Source: Leptospira chreensis
GTDB taxonomy: Bacteria > Spirochaetota > Leptospiria > Leptospirales > Leptospiraceae
Assembly (NCBI RefSeq): GCF_016919165.1
Contig: NZ_JAFFPS010000056.1
Span: 1 to 17,409 of the forward strand
Direction: 5' to 3'
DNA: 17,409 bases
Under the pieces are notes generated by a model that saw only the letters and a list, made by a program, of their open reading frames with translations, was not told the origin of the DNA and made no database searches. The position numbers and the translations under genes are program-made. Shown piece after piece: positions 1 through 8,401 of the stretch (its first letter is position 1; every line of letters begins with the position of its first letter).

Positions 1-1306
1 CATCTCTTCACAAATCTATAACAAAGGTAAAACGGCGTTTTATGGATTTTTAAAATGGATTCCACTCATTGGGCCCGCATTACAAGCGCTTGCTCATAAT
101 ATGGAAACTTCTTTTAAACATTTTATGATGCGTCCCGGTGGACTTTTTGAGGATCTGGGATTTACTTACTTCGGGCCCATTGATGGACACGATGTGAACC
201 GCGTGGTTCATATGTTACAAAATCTTTCTAAAATCCAAGGCCCCATCCTTCTACATGTATTAACACAAAAAGGAAAAGGTTACAAACCAGCAGAAGCCGA
301 TCCCATCAAATACCATGGTGTGACACCGTTTAACAAAGAATCGGGGAAAATGGCTTCTTCAGATTCCAATAAAATCAGCCTTTCTAAAATTGTGGGAAAA
401 ACTCTCACAGATCTTACAGACAAAGACAAACGAATTGCTGTCATCACTCCTGCGATGATTGAAGGTTCGGGACTCCGCGAATACCAAGAAGCATACCCGG
501 CTCATACTTTTGATGTAGGAATTGCCGAACAACATTCCGTCGCTTTTGCCGGTGCCATGACCAGTGGAGGAGCCATTCCTTATATGTGCATCTACTCTAC
601 ATTTCTCACAAGGGCCATGGACCAACTGGTAGAAGATGTATCTCTTATGAATTTACCAGTTCGGTTTGTGATCGATCGAGCAGGGATTGTGGGTCCTGAC
701 GGGGAAACCCACCAAGGTCTTTCGGATCTTGGGTATTTGGCGGGACTTCCCAATATGGATATCATTGTTCCCAGTTCCGCGCAAGACATCATTGATAGCC
801 TTCACTTTATGAAGGATTATACGGATCATCCCATAGCAATTCGTTTCCCAAAAGATAACGGCGACTTACGTGAGTTAAAGTTTGATTCGCCACTTCCAGT
901 CACCAAGGCAAAAGGGAAACTTGTGAGGGAAGGGGAAGATTTACTCATTTTATCAGTTGGGTTTATGTTACCGATTGCAAAAGCAGTGGCAGAGATTTTG
1001 AAACCAAAAGGGATCTCTGTTTCTGTTGTGGATCTATTTTGGTTACGCCCTTATGATACGGAACTTGTTCATGGACAGATTCAAAAGAACAAACGGTTTT
1101 TGATTTTGGATGAAAGTTATATCCATGCCGGAGCCTCCGGTTTTCTTTTGAATGAAATTCCTTCCGAACTTTTGGGTAAATTCTTAAAAACTTTTGCTTT
1201 ACCTCCAGAGCCCATCCACCATGGGGAAAGGAATCAGATTTTGGATCATTACCGACTGACCGCTTCGCAAATCGCAGAAGAACTGATTTTGTCTTTGAAA
1301 AAATAA
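1..1306 (+). CDS. dxs: 1-deoxy-D-xylulose-5-phosphate synthase, 3' part (5' end outside window)
   Basis: This enzyme condenses pyruvate and glyceraldehyde-3-phosphate with thiamine diphosphate to make DXP, the first step of the MEP isoprenoid pathway and a source for thiamine and pyridoxal. The frame is open from base 2, well upstream of the first ATG at 101, so the gene is cut by the window edge and 434 codons are visible (the family is usually about 620-640). Visible landmarks are the FGPIDGHD block, the transketolase pyrimidine-binding domain with GIAEQHSVAFAGAM (its Glu corresponds to the catalytic Glu370 of E. coli Dxs), DRAGIVGPDGETHQGLSDL, and the C-terminal transketolase domain with LDESYIHAGASGF. 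The N-terminal GDG...N cofactor-binding region is off the window. The frame is intact to its TAA stop. The family assignment is secure. Confidence 0.97.
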   Translation, partial: ISSQIYNKGKTAFYGFLKWIPLIGPALQALAHNMETSFKHFMMRPGGLFEDLGFTYFGPIDGHDVNRVVHMLQNLSKIQGPILLHVLTQKGKGYKPAEADPIKYHGVTPFNKESGKMASSDSNKISLSKIVGKTLTDLTDKDKRIAVITPAMIEGSGLREYQEAYPAHTFDVGIAEQHSVAFAGAMTSGGAIPYMCIYSTFLTRAMDQLVEDVSLMNLPVRFVIDRAGIVGPDGETHQGLSDLGYLAGLPNMDIIVPSSAQDIIDSLHFMKDYTDHPIAIRFPKDNGDLRELKFDSPLPVTKAKGKLVREGEDLLILSVGFMLPIAKAVAEILKPKGISVSVVDLFWLRPYDTELVHGQIQKNKRFLILDESYIHAGASGFLLNEIPSELLGKFLKTFALPPEPIHHGERNQILDHYRLTASQIAEELILSLKK

Positions 1307-1366
1307 AAAGTTTTACGGAGATTTTTTAAGTCATCCGAAAATGAAAGAAAACAGGCGAGTATCTCA

Positions 1367-1852
1367 TTGTCTTCTAGTTCTTTCCAACTTTCATTAGATT
1401 TAGCAAAAGACCATTTTAAGTTCGGTGATTTAGACCGAGCGGAATTTCAACTTCGTTCCAGTTTAGAATTGGAAGAATCCGAAGAAGCCTATTTTTATCT
1501 GGGTTTGGTTCAAAATGCCCTCGGCCAATGGACGGATGCCCTTGCTTCCTACTATAAAGCGGTGAGCCTAAACCACGAATATGGCAATCCATGTAATGAA
1601 ATTGGTGTGTTGTTACTACGTATGGGTAACGATAAAGAAGCCGTGTATTGGCTTAAAAAATCCATTCGCTGCGAACGTAACGATGCCCCTCATATCTCTT
1701 ATTTTAATTTAGCAACGCTTTACAAATTGTGGAATCGTCCAGAAAGGTCCTTACAATACCTTCACAAAGCTTTGACTTTAAAAAAAGATTTTTCTGAAGC
1801 CAATGACCTTTGGCGGGAATTAAAAGCAGACGAAGAAGCTCCTTCGAATTAA
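1367..1852 (+). CDS. Small tetratricopeptide-repeat protein
   Basis: This 161-residue protein is built almost entirely of TPR-like helix pairs, roughly residues 7-40, 41-74, 75-108 and 111-144, with typical small/aromatic positions such as AYFYLGLVQNALGQW and YFNLATLYKLWNRPERSL. There is no signal peptide or membrane segment, so it is probably a cytosolic protein-protein interaction scaffold; its partner is unknown. The start is TTG: no ATG or GTG occurs in frame between the dxs stop and this codon, and a weak AGGCGAG lies 7 bases upstream. It begins 60 bases after dxs on the same strand and could be cotranscribed with it. Its stop overlaps the stop of the convergent gene by three bases. The TPR call is firm and the role is not known. 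Confidence 0.85.
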   Translation: MSSSSFQLSLDLAKDHFKFGDLDRAEFQLRSSLELEESEEAYFYLGLVQNALGQWTDALASYYKAVSLNHEYGNPCNEIGVLLLRMGNDKEAVYWLKKSIRCERNDAPHISYFNLATLYKLWNRPERSLQYLHKALTLKKDFSEANDLWRELKADEEAPSN

Positions 1853-2340
1853 GTATAATCTTTGGGGAGAGGAACTAAAATCTCCCCAGTATACTTAGGA
1901 ACTTCCATTTTCACTCCCTCCCATTCCAAATAGGTGATCCCACCTTCTTCTTCTAAATGATCAGAAAGTTCTTTGGCTGCATTCCAAGTGAATCTGTATT
2001 TGATTCTTTCCTCTACCGCTCGCAGGCCAAGTAATCCACCATCCTCTGTTTCATAAATTTCAAATTCACCAAATGGATAATTCCTTCCATCATCAGTAAA
2101 AAATACCATAGTGTTCTCTGATAGTTCTACGTGGAGGACATGGCAGGGACATCCATCAATACGAAGGTATCCGTGTTCAGAGAGTTCACCGAATTTATTT
2201 TCTATATAAACTCCCTTTTCATTACCGTGCAGATTGTTCCGAAAATACTGTAGAATTTCTTCTTTGTCGATTTTGTTTTCTCGAAAGATCCACTCATCGG
2301 CGGGAGATATATAAATTTCTGAGTCAAAGATTCGTGCCAT
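1849..2340 (-). CDS. Uncharacterised soluble protein (163 aa)
   Basis: I do not recognise this protein. It is acidic, without signal peptide or membrane helix, and rich in aromatic residues and short beta-like stretches (for example GYLRIDGCPCHVLHVEL and MVFFTDDGRNYPFGEF), which suggests a compact alpha/beta or beta-rich domain. The CPC pair near residue 65 is its only cysteine motif and is not enough to claim metal binding. It starts with ATG six bases after the stop of the upstream lipoprotein gene and has no clear Shine-Dalgarno sequence, so translation is probably coupled and the two form a minus-strand operon. Its stop overlaps the stop of the TPR gene. It looks like a real gene from its tight packing and from the absence of a credible opposite-strand competitor. 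Confidence 0.75.
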   Translation of the reverse strand: MARIFDSEIYISPADEWIFRENKIDKEEILQYFRNNLHGNEKGVYIENKFGELSEHGYLRIDGCPCHVLHVELSENTMVFFTDDGRNYPFGEFEIYETEDGGLLGLRAVEERIKYRFTWNAAKELSDHLEEEGGITYLEWEGVKMEVPKYTGEILVPLPKDYT

Positions 2341-2346
2341 ACAATT

Positions 2347-2751
2347 TTATTTGTACCTATAAGCATAACCCTTCCAATAAGGAAGGTTTGATTTTTGTAA
2401 GTAAGAATTAGTAGAACGCCCTTTTTGGTCCATCGTTTCCACAGTCACCGAATCTACGGAAGTTTGGTTTTTTTCTGTCATCCAAACTCCATCAATTTTT
2501 CTACGGAACAAATCTTTTTTGACACGTGGTTCATAATCATCCCAAGTGAGATCTTCTGTATTTCGAATCACAACTTCGCCAACAATTTTAAATAGGCGTT
2601 TGGGGCGTTCACGGAGGACTTCTACTTCCTCCCAGGATTTCACCTTATAACGGGAATCATTTGGTCTGTAGTCAGGTTCGGGGATAAAATCTACTGTAGA
2701 ACAACGAATTACAAGTAGGAGTAGGGGAAATATGTAAAAATTAAACCTCAT
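2347..2751 (-). CDS. Putative lipoprotein
   Basis: The chosen start is the internal ATG at 2751, not the longer frame beginning at 2808. An AAGGA lies 5 bases upstream of it, and the resulting N-terminus (MRFNFYIFPLLLLVIRC) is a lipoprotein-type signal: a short hydrophobic core ending in a Cys at residue 17. The lipobox LVIRC is degenerate, with Arg before the Cys, but spirochaete lipoboxes are known to be loose. The mature part is about 118 residues, charged, with many Asp, Arg and Trp, and has no domain I recognise. It is probably anchored to the inner or outer membrane. It is the first gene of a two-gene minus-strand operon and is divergent from the gene at 2835, sharing an 83-bp promoter region. 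It could instead be a plain secreted or membrane-tethered protein if the Cys is not lipidated. Confidence 0.7.
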   Translation of the reverse strand: MRFNFYIFPLLLLVIRCSTVDFIPEPDYRPNDSRYKVKSWEEVEVLRERPKRLFKIVGEVVIRNTEDLTWDDYEPRVKKDLFRRKIDGVWMTEKNQTSVDSVTVETMDQKGRSTNSYLQKSNLPYWKGYAYRYK

Positions 2752-2755
2752 TCTA

Positions 2756-2761
2756 TTCCTT
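2756..2761 (-). promoter_or_regulatory. Shine-Dalgarno deciding the lipoprotein start
   Basis: AAGGAA on the minus strand, with AAGGA 5 bases before the ATG at 2751. No comparable site precedes the longer frame at 2808. It supports the shorter start, which also gives a proper signal peptide. Confidence 0.65.
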
Positions 2762-2834
2762 AGACAAAAATATGCTATACATTGGTAGAATTGCCATAGG
2801 ATAAGCAATACAAAGATTTAGGCACCAAGCTTTC

Positions 2835-3521
2835 ATGGAAGAAACAGACATCGGGAAACGCAAACGGGAAAATGTACTTAAGATTGGTTACTCAACCTTG
2901 GATGAAATCGAGGAAAAAGTAAAGGCCTTTCGAGTCATGAACCAAAATGCCGTGAAAAAACGGTATCTGATCACGCGAGACCCCATCTTAGACCCGCAAG
3001 GGAAGGTTCTCCTCGCCAAAGCCCAGGAAATCGACGTATCGGCTGCTAAACTCCTTAGACGCCATTTTAAAGGTGCGGATATGTTTAAGGTTTTCCAACC
3101 AGACGAGGGCCTTGTCATCATTTCTGATATGTCCACAATGGAAGGTGTTTCCTTTTCCATGGATATTGTGACCCAGATCATGAACTTGGGTGGGGGAGCT
3201 TACGAAGGATTCATCGACCGTGTGGATAGTTTCGAAGACTTCATCGTTCTCCTGAAAAAAAACCTATTCCCCCGAATGGTCATCGTGGGTTATTTGCCAA
3301 AAGAAAAAATCCAAAACGAAATCATCAATTTTGTAAAAGTAAAACGATTGGACAACTACCTTCGCACTTTGGAGTTAACCCATACTGTTTTCAAACCCAC
3401 TGCTTATTTTCCCAAAATCAAACAGGTAAATATCTCCCAAGAAGACCCCAAATCCTGGGGTCGTTTTGTTGTGGAGATCGTTCGCGAATACACAAGACCT
3501 TACTTCGTCGAAGAAGTTTAA
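2835..3521 (+). CDS. Uncharacterised protein (228 aa)
   Basis: I do not recognise a family with confidence. The protein is soluble and highly charged. Residues about 44-75 ([17 protein letters not shown] through a run of sequence to LLRRH) resemble the short N-terminal module often found before HD-GYP domains (a 'default setting / start value, then helix' pattern), but no HD-GYP catalytic residues follow. The later part, with [20 protein letters not shown], alternates helix and beta strand and ends in [16 protein letters not shown]. There is no signal peptide and there are no cysteine motifs. The start is ATG with only a weak upstream AGG, and an alternative start is Met35. It is divergent from the lipoprotein gene and ends one base before the stop of the convergent flavoprotein gene. 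A regulatory or signalling role is only a guess. Confidence 0.75.
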   Translation: MEETDIGKRKRENVLKIGYSTLDEIEEKVKAFRVMNQNAVKKRYLITRDPILDPQGKVLLAKAQEIDVSAAKLLRRHFKGADMFKVFQPDEGLVIISDMSTMEGVSFSMDIVTQIMNLGGGAYEGFIDRVDSFEDFIVLLKKNLFPRMVIVGYLPKEKIQNEIINFVKVKRLDNYLRTLELTHTVFKPTAYFPKIKQVNISQEDPKSWGRFVVEIVREYTRPYFVEEV

Positions 3522-3522
3522 T

Positions 3523-4425
3523 TTACGATAAAATCATGGCACGGTTGAGTTTCGCACCGGCCATATTTCCTGAATGAACGGCATGGGCCACAGATCGAAA
3601 CATAGAAGCCATGTCACCCACAGCATAAACATTAGATACACTGGTTTCAAAAAATGGTGTCACATCGATGTGACCGCTCGGTAATATTTTACAGCCTAAT
3701 TCTACCGGTAACTTAGAATGTTGAACGATCGGCATTTTGGAATATAATGTTTGGAGTGGAATTTCTTTTCCAGAATTCAATAGTAACTTTAAGATTTTAC
3801 CTTCTTTGTGGAAGAGCTCTTTCACTTCCTCAGTTATCACTTCGATCCCTTCATTTTTAATTTTGATTTCTTCCTCGCGGGAAAATTGGATTGGGCCATT
3901 GGTGAATATAGTAATTTCTTTTGACCAATGTTTTAGAAATTTAGCATGTTCGAATACGCCTTCTTCATTCATCCAAAGACCAGTTTGATTTCCTACAAAT
4001 TCATACCCATGACAATAGGGACAATGGATGACGGTTTTTCCCCAGGACTCGGTAAAACCGGGAATCTCAGGTAGGATGTCTTTGACACCCGTTGCAAAAA
4101 TAATTTGATTCGATTGGATATCAGTAAATCCAGTCCCTTGGATCAGGTACCCGGATTCCTTCTTTTGTATCGATGTCGCTTCACCTAACTGAAGTTTAAA
4201 GGTCTTATACTCATTTAAATCGGCTAGTGCCTTTGCACGTATTTCACTAGGGGTTTTTCCGTCGTGTGTGATAAAGTTATGCGATGCGGGAGTGTTTGCG
4301 TTACAAGGTTTTTCAGAATCAATCACAATGACATTTCGCAGAGAACGAACGAGAGATAAGGCAGCAGAGAGTCCTGCATAACTTCCTCCAATGATAGTGA
4401 CATCGGCTTTTTGAACGGGTTCCAT
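3523..4425 (-). CDS. Thioredoxin-reductase-like FAD-dependent disulfide oxidoreductase
   Basis: This 300-residue flavoprotein has the thioredoxin reductase fold. The FAD motif is at residues 13-22 (GGSYAGLSAA), the ATG strand at 111-113, a redox-active CPYCHGYE with Cys135 and Cys138, and the C-terminal FAD motif NVYAVGD near 265-271. The CPYCHGYE form is typical of the TrxR-like branch that includes the antibiotic dithiol oxidases GliT and HlmI, rather than the CATC of TrxB. After the redox motif the usual GxGxxA/G NADPH loop is replaced by GLWMNEEGV (about 149-157), and no HRRxxxR motif follows, so NADPH use is doubtful. It is a single gene with its own palindromic promoter region and appears leaderless. 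It is not expected to be the cell's main TrxB. The substrate is unknown. Confidence 0.88.
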   Translation of the reverse strand: MEPVQKADVTIIGGSYAGLSAALSLVRSLRNVIVIDSEKPCNANTPASHNFITHDGKTPSEIRAKALADLNEYKTFKLQLGEATSIQKKESGYLIQGTGFTDIQSNQIIFATGVKDILPEIPGFTESWGKTVIHCPYCHGYEFVGNQTGLWMNEEGVFEHAKFLKHWSKEITIFTNGPIQFSREEEIKIKNEGIEVITEEVKELFHKEGKILKLLLNSGKEIPLQTLYSKMPIVQHSKLPVELGCKILPSGHIDVTPFFETSVSNVYAVGDMASMFRSVAHAVHSGNMAGAKLNRAMILS

Positions 4426-4452
4426 AGATGCAATTATGTTGCATCTATGGAA
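4420..4452. repeat. Perfect 14-bp inverted repeat, probable operator over the flavoprotein start
   Basis: TTCCATAGATGCAA (4420-4433) and TTGCATCTATGGAA (4439-4452) are exact reverse complements separated by five bases. The repeat covers the start codon (4423-4425, minus strand), the spacer and one base of the -10 element, with the rest of the -10 in the loop. A site like this fits a dimeric redox-type repressor (MarR, HxlR or similar) blocking RNA polymerase. That assignment is an inference; no regulator gene lies next to it. Confidence 0.75.
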
Positions 4453-4460
4453 ATTGGCAA
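4433..4460 (-). promoter_or_regulatory. Sigma70-like promoter of the flavoprotein gene, predicted leaderless
   Basis: On the minus strand, TTGCCA (4460-4455, 5 of 6 consensus) and CATAAT (4438-4433, 5 of 6) are separated by 16 bases. Only seven bases (4432-4426) lie between the -10 element and the ATG, so transcription would begin at or within a base or two of the start codon. No Shine-Dalgarno is present in that gap, consistent with a leaderless mRNA. Confidence 0.6.
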
Positions 4461-4463
4461 GAA

Positions 4464-7037
4464 TTAAACTTCGTAAAAAGTTAAATTCTCATAGAGTTCT
4501 TTGGGAAGGTTTCCGCTGGCATCCATATACTTTTTGTATTTGTTTTCGAATTCTTTGTGTTGGCGGGTGCGAACGTTTTTGAATCGGTTGTGGAGTTCGG
4601 AATAAGCCGGTTGTGAACTCACCTTTTCGCGAATGTTTTTATGGAACGGAATGTGGCGATAGAATATGGAACGAACCACACGGTTGACCCTCTGTACACC
4701 TTCTGCTTCATACCGAATCCACATGGAATAATCGTAGGCAAACTTATCGCGGTCTGTACGGAATCGTTTGAATTCGGAGGAAATTTTTTCTTTGAGTTCT
4801 GGAGAAAGGTCCTTACTCTTTTTGAAGAATTGCACATAATCTGTGTAATCTGCCGTAATGGAAGGAATCCCTACGTTGTTCCAATCCGGACCAAGTGTAT
4901 TTTTACAAAGTTCCCAACGGAATGCGGCAATAGCTTCCAACATAAAGGTTTTTAGATCCCCAGTGACAAAGTGAGGGATACAAATCCGACCTCTAGATTC
5001 CTTAGAGCCTGCTCCTCGGAATATCGAAAGGTCTTGCCACATCATGATTTTTGGACCGATGGATGGCACAAGGATGAAGTCTGGAATGATGGATCTTTGG
5101 ACAAATTCACTTTTGATTCCGATCTCTTCATTGCGGTAGATGACTTCTCGGTTGAAGGCCGTATAGTCTACGCCTAGAATGTACTGCAGGGCTTTTTCCA
5201 CATCATCTTTGGAAACAAAACATTTTTCTAGAGGGATGGTGATATGGTATTTGGTGAGGATGGGAAAATGGCTCGCAATGTTTCCTGACGTCAAACGCAC
5301 GTTTGGCTCATACATAGAGGAAATTTCGGAACCAAGCCTTGCGTCTCCCGTATCATAATCTGGTGGGATGTCTTTTTCTGATTTAATTCCCGAATCTTTC
5401 AGATCCATTTTTAATTTTTCAAAAAATGTTTGTCCCAGTTCATCTACAGATGTAGGGGTTTCTCGCGAGTAAATCTTTTCAAGCCAATCGGTTCCATAAT
5501 GGATGGGAGCACTTGGGTTTCCCCCACCTTGGTACAACCTGCTTACGAGTTCTACAATATGGCCCTCGTCGAGGAGACTTTCGTCAAAATATCCATAACG
5601 TAACATGAGTTCCACGGCCTTGGGTGCTTGTTTGCCCGACTGCAACCACTTAGTGAAGGATTTTTTGTATACTTCCCAATAGGTTTTTGCAATGGTCCTT
5701 CTGATTTTGCGATTGTCTGGTTCTGGATCCAAAGGGTTTTTAAAGGATTTGAGTTTTACCATCAGGGTGGAAAACTCTTTTACGGAATCAGGATCTGCTT
5801 GTGAGTAGTTTAGAATTTGACTTGCCGAATTCAAAAGTTCTACTTTCAGAGCTTTGGTATCGATTCCCGCACGGATGGTTTCACTTCCTTGTGCAGCCAT
5901 TTCATCTTTATTTTTTTGAGCCGAAAGTTCGTGTCCGTATTTCGCTGTGAGTTCTGTTTGTTTGGTTTCTAGTTTGTCTAAACTATTCCCAACAGCAGAA
6001 AAAGAAGAACCAAAAATTTGTTTGTATTCATCTAGTAAGGATTTGGATTTTTTAAGAGCCCATTCGGTGATCGGCAACAAAACGGTAGAAGGAATGGTAG
6101 AATAACCTGTATTGAATAAATCCAAAGTTAGATTGAATTTTTCAACCAGTGCATTTTCGCCCACAAACATACTATTCATCATCTCTGATAGGTCATATGT
6201 TTCTTTACTTAGTAATTCGAATAATTCGCGATATGTTTTCACATAACTTTCTGCAGCACTTTGTAATAGAGTAGGGTCGGCTTCAAATAAGGCCTGTGAA
6301 ATTTTTGGATTCACAGTTAGTATTTTTCTGATGAAATGAAATTCAGCATCATTCCATTCTACGGCTTCGCTATAATTACGTTCGAAAAATTCACCATGGT
6401 CTTCTTCTAAAAAATTTACAGTGGGTTTGTCAGGAAGCATCCCTCCATGTTCTTGGAACCCGGCCAAATTGTTTCGGATGAGTTTCATGACTGGATCAAT
6501 GATATTTTCATCACGAGTGATAAGGCCTCCCGGACTTACATCAGAAAATATGGATGGGTTTAAGATATAATACACAGCACCCAGGTTGTCCATGGTCTGT
6601 TCGAATTTTGCGGCTAGACCTTTGATCGAAAGAACTCGTTTGTAGAGTTCGCCGATTTCTTTGAGTAGGGTTCGCACTGCCATCACTCCCACAGAGACTT
6701 TGGATGTGAGTGTTTTTTTGGCATTGGGTTGGTTCATCACATAAGTGGATACAACACAAGATGTTTTGGCACGAATGGTATAGGGGTAAGGTGTTCCTTC
6801 TAAGAGAGCAAAGATACCTGGAGTGAGGTTTGCCCCTTCTAAACTATAGAGAACTATGCTTGTATCTCCGAGAGTGGTTTCGACTCGTACTGATCCTTCA
6901 TGTAGGATGTTCATAGAGGTCGAGGCTTTGCCTCCGATGAAAAGGACTTCACCTGGATTGACTGGGATCTTTTGGTTATTTTTACTGGTATCTAGAGGCA
7001 TTTGGTTGTTCGTTTGTGAAACCCTGGTTTCCGTCAA
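4464..7037 (-). CDS. Large protein with degenerate cyclic-nucleotide-binding domain and unassigned body
   Basis: This protein has 857 residues. Residues about 26-135 have the CNB/CRP beta-roll signature (PGEVLFIGG, then [10 protein letters not shown], then [21 protein letters not shown]). In the phosphate-binding cassette (73-91) the acidic residue after Gly is lost, and the Arg that contacts the cyclic phosphate in CRP aligns with Tyr/Pro, so cAMP or cGMP binding is unlikely in the classical way. No HTH follows. The remaining 700 residues are mostly helical, with a likely coiled coil near 350-390 and an aromatic, better structured C-terminal part; I do not recognise a domain. No signal peptide or membrane helix is seen. 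The start is TTG at 7037, just after an in-frame TAG; Met13 is an alternative. It is divergent from aroA over 51 bases. It is probably a cytosolic scaffold or sensor. Confidence 0.8.
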   Translation of the reverse strand: MTETRVSQTNNQMPLDTSKNNQKIPVNPGEVLFIGGKASTSMNILHEGSVRVETTLGDTSIVLYSLEGANLTPGIFALLEGTPYPYTIRAKTSCVVSTYVMNQPNAKKTLTSKVSVGVMAVRTLLKEIGELYKRVLSIKGLAAKFEQTMDNLGAVYYILNPSIFSDVSPGGLITRDENIIDPVMKLIRNNLAGFQEHGGMLPDKPTVNFLEEDHGEFFERNYSEAVEWNDAEFHFIRKILTVNPKISQALFEADPTLLQSAAESYVKTYRELFELLSKETYDLSEMMNSMFVGENALVEKFNLTLDLFNTGYSTIPSTVLLPITEWALKKSKSLLDEYKQIFGSSFSAVGNSLDKLETKQTELTAKYGHELSAQKNKDEMAAQGSETIRAGIDTKALKVELLNSASQILNYSQADPDSVKEFSTLMVKLKSFKNPLDPEPDNRKIRRTIAKTYWEVYKKSFTKWLQSGKQAPKAVELMLRYGYFDESLLDEGHIVELVSRLYQGGGNPSAPIHYGTDWLEKIYSRETPTSVDELGQTFFEKLKMDLKDSGIKSEKDIPPDYDTGDARLGSEISSMYEPNVRLTSGNIASHFPILTKYHITIPLEKCFVSKDDVEKALQYILGVDYTAFNREVIYRNEEIGIKSEFVQRSIIPDFILVPSIGPKIMMWQDLSIFRGAGSKESRGRICIPHFVTGDLKTFMLEAIAAFRWELCKNTLGPDWNNVGIPSITADYTDYVQFFKKSKDLSPELKEKISSEFKRFRTDRDKFAYDYSMWIRYEAEGVQRVNRVVRSIFYRHIPFHKNIREKVSSQPAYSELHNRFKNVRTRQHKEFENKYKKYMDASGNLPKELYENLTFYEV

Positions 7038-7088
7038 AACCTACTAAAGAAGCACCAAATTGCAAAATACTTTTTAGAAAAATACAAC

Positions 7089-8375
7089 ATGTTGAAGCCC
7101 CAAATCAAATTAAGTGCTAAAAAAGAAATTTATGTCCCTGGAGATAAGTCCATCTCGCATAGGTCGGTACTCTTTAGTGCACTCTCCCAAGGAAAATCGG
7201 AAATTCATGGATTTTTAGAAGGAGAAGATCCCCTTCATACCTTAAATTGTTTTGAAAGCTTAGGGCTTTCGGTAGAACCCATTGGCAAAGGAAGTTATTC
7301 TGTCTTAAGTCCTGGGAAAAATAACTTAAAATCTCCTGCTCGGGTTTTGGATTTTGGAAATGCAGGCACAGGAATCCGACTCTCTGCCGGACTTCTCACC
7401 GGACTTCCCGGGATCACGGCCACTCTTACCGGGGATGCCTCCCTTTGCAAACGACCCATGGCAAGGATTATGAACCCACTTCGGGATATGGGAGCAGACA
7501 TTGTTTCCGTGGAAGGAAATGACCGCGCCCCGCTTCGTGTCACCGGAAAACAACTAAAGAGTTATTCTTATACAAGTCCCATTGCTTCCGCCCAAATCAA
7601 AAGTGCTCTTGTACTCGCGGCATTGGCTTCGGAGATTTCCATCGAATACAAAGAATCAGAAGTCTCACGTGATCATACGGAAAATATGATTCGGTTTTTG
7701 GGTGGGAATATCGAGCACCATTCTTCGGTCCACTTTTCTGTAAAACCACCGTATCATTTTACGGGTGCCAAGTTTGTCATCCCAGGTGATATTTCGAGTG
7801 CAGCATTTTATATAGTCTTTGGTCTTTGTGCGGGGGGGAGTGAACCACTTCTTATCCGCAACATTGGTCTCAATCCTTCTCGGGTAGGAATATTAACCGT
7901 TTTAAAAAATATGGGTGGTCGGATTGAAGTGACCACCAAACGCCAGGAATGTGGGGAAGAAATAGGGGATTTACTCGTTTATCCTTCTAAATTAAAAAGA
8001 TCGGTCATTACAGAAGATCTCATTCCGTCTATTATTGATGAAATTCCTATCTTAACCATTGCCGGTCTCTTTTCGGAAGGGGGATTTCAAATCTCTCACG
8101 CGGAAGAACTACGTGCCAAGGAATCGGATCGCATCCAGTCCATGGTTTCCAATTTGGAAAGACTCGGTGTCACTGTAAACGAATCGAAAGATGGATACGA
8201 GTTTGGAGAAGTGGGCGAGATTAAGTCCTGTGCCATTGAAACTTTTATGGACCATAGGATCGCCATGAGTTTTGCGATTCTTTCTAAACTTTCAAACGTA
8301 GAACTTTCGTTTGATGATACAAGTTGGGTGGACACAAGTTTTCCTGGATTTTTTGAAATCCTAAAATCGTTTTAA
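7089..8375 (+). CDS. aroA: 3-phosphoshikimate 1-carboxyvinyltransferase (EPSP synthase)
   Basis: AroA transfers the enolpyruvyl group of PEP to shikimate-3-phosphate, the sixth step of the shikimate pathway to aromatic amino acids. At 428 residues it is of normal length. Visible landmarks are [10 protein letters not shown] (15-24, with the substrate-binding Lys20), [11 protein letters not shown] (88-98), [18 protein letters not shown] (115-132), [11 protein letters not shown], the [10 protein letters not shown] block with the catalytic Asp, [10 protein letters not shown] and DHRIAMSF. The overall pattern (GEDPLHT, GDASL.KRPM..., [15 protein letters not shown] at the end) is closer to the Agrobacterium CP4 type than to E. 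coli AroA. However, position 93 is Gly, where CP4 has the Ala linked to glyphosate tolerance. The ATG start has no obvious Shine-Dalgarno. It is divergent from the CNB-fold gene. The identification is secure. Confidence 0.97.
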   Translation: MLKPQIKLSAKKEIYVPGDKSISHRSVLFSALSQGKSEIHGFLEGEDPLHTLNCFESLGLSVEPIGKGSYSVLSPGKNNLKSPARVLDFGNAGTGIRLSAGLLTGLPGITATLTGDASLCKRPMARIMNPLRDMGADIVSVEGNDRAPLRVTGKQLKSYSYTSPIASAQIKSALVLAALASEISIEYKESEVSRDHTENMIRFLGGNIEHHSSVHFSVKPPYHFTGAKFVIPGDISSAAFYIVFGLCAGGSEPLLIRNIGLNPSRVGILTVLKNMGGRIEVTTKRQECGEEIGDLLVYPSKLKRSVITEDLIPSIIDEIPILTIAGLFSEGGFQISHAEELRAKESDRIQSMVSNLERLGVTVNESKDGYEFGEVGEIKSCAIETFMDHRIAMSFAILSKLSNVELSFDDTSWVDTSFPGFFEILKSF

Positions 8376-8401
8376 AAAAGAGAACCAAACGATTTTAGGA
8401 T
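8358..8401. repeat. Perfect 15-bp inverted repeat spanning the aroA stop codon
   Basis: ATCCTAAAATCGTTT (8358-8372) and AAACGATTTTAGGAT (8387-8401) are exact reverse complements with a 14-base loop that contains the aroA TAA. In RNA this is a long stem. No U-run follows on either strand, so it is not a textbook intrinsic terminator. It may stabilise the 3' end, pause polymerase, or act as a protein-binding site. Confidence 0.7.

Noticed and set aside
359..625. Minus-strand open frame opposite dxs
   Set aside because: It lies wholly within the well-supported dxs frame, and its translation has no domain features.
1341..1397. ATG at 1341 as a start for the TPR gene
   Set aside because: It is in a different frame and stops after 18 codons. 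The TPR frame can only start at TTG 1367.
2752..2808. Longer N-terminus of the lipoprotein from 2808
   Set aside because: It would place 19 extra residues before the signal peptide, and the good Shine-Dalgarno sits before 2751.
4641..4955. Plus-strand 104-codon frame inside the CNB-fold gene
   Set aside because: It is a shadow of the long minus-strand gene, with no domain and no ribosome-binding site.
7060..7088. TTGCAA-N17-TACAAC as the aroA promoter
   Set aside because: The -10 would touch the start codon, so the transcript would begin inside the gene; the -10 is also a poor match.
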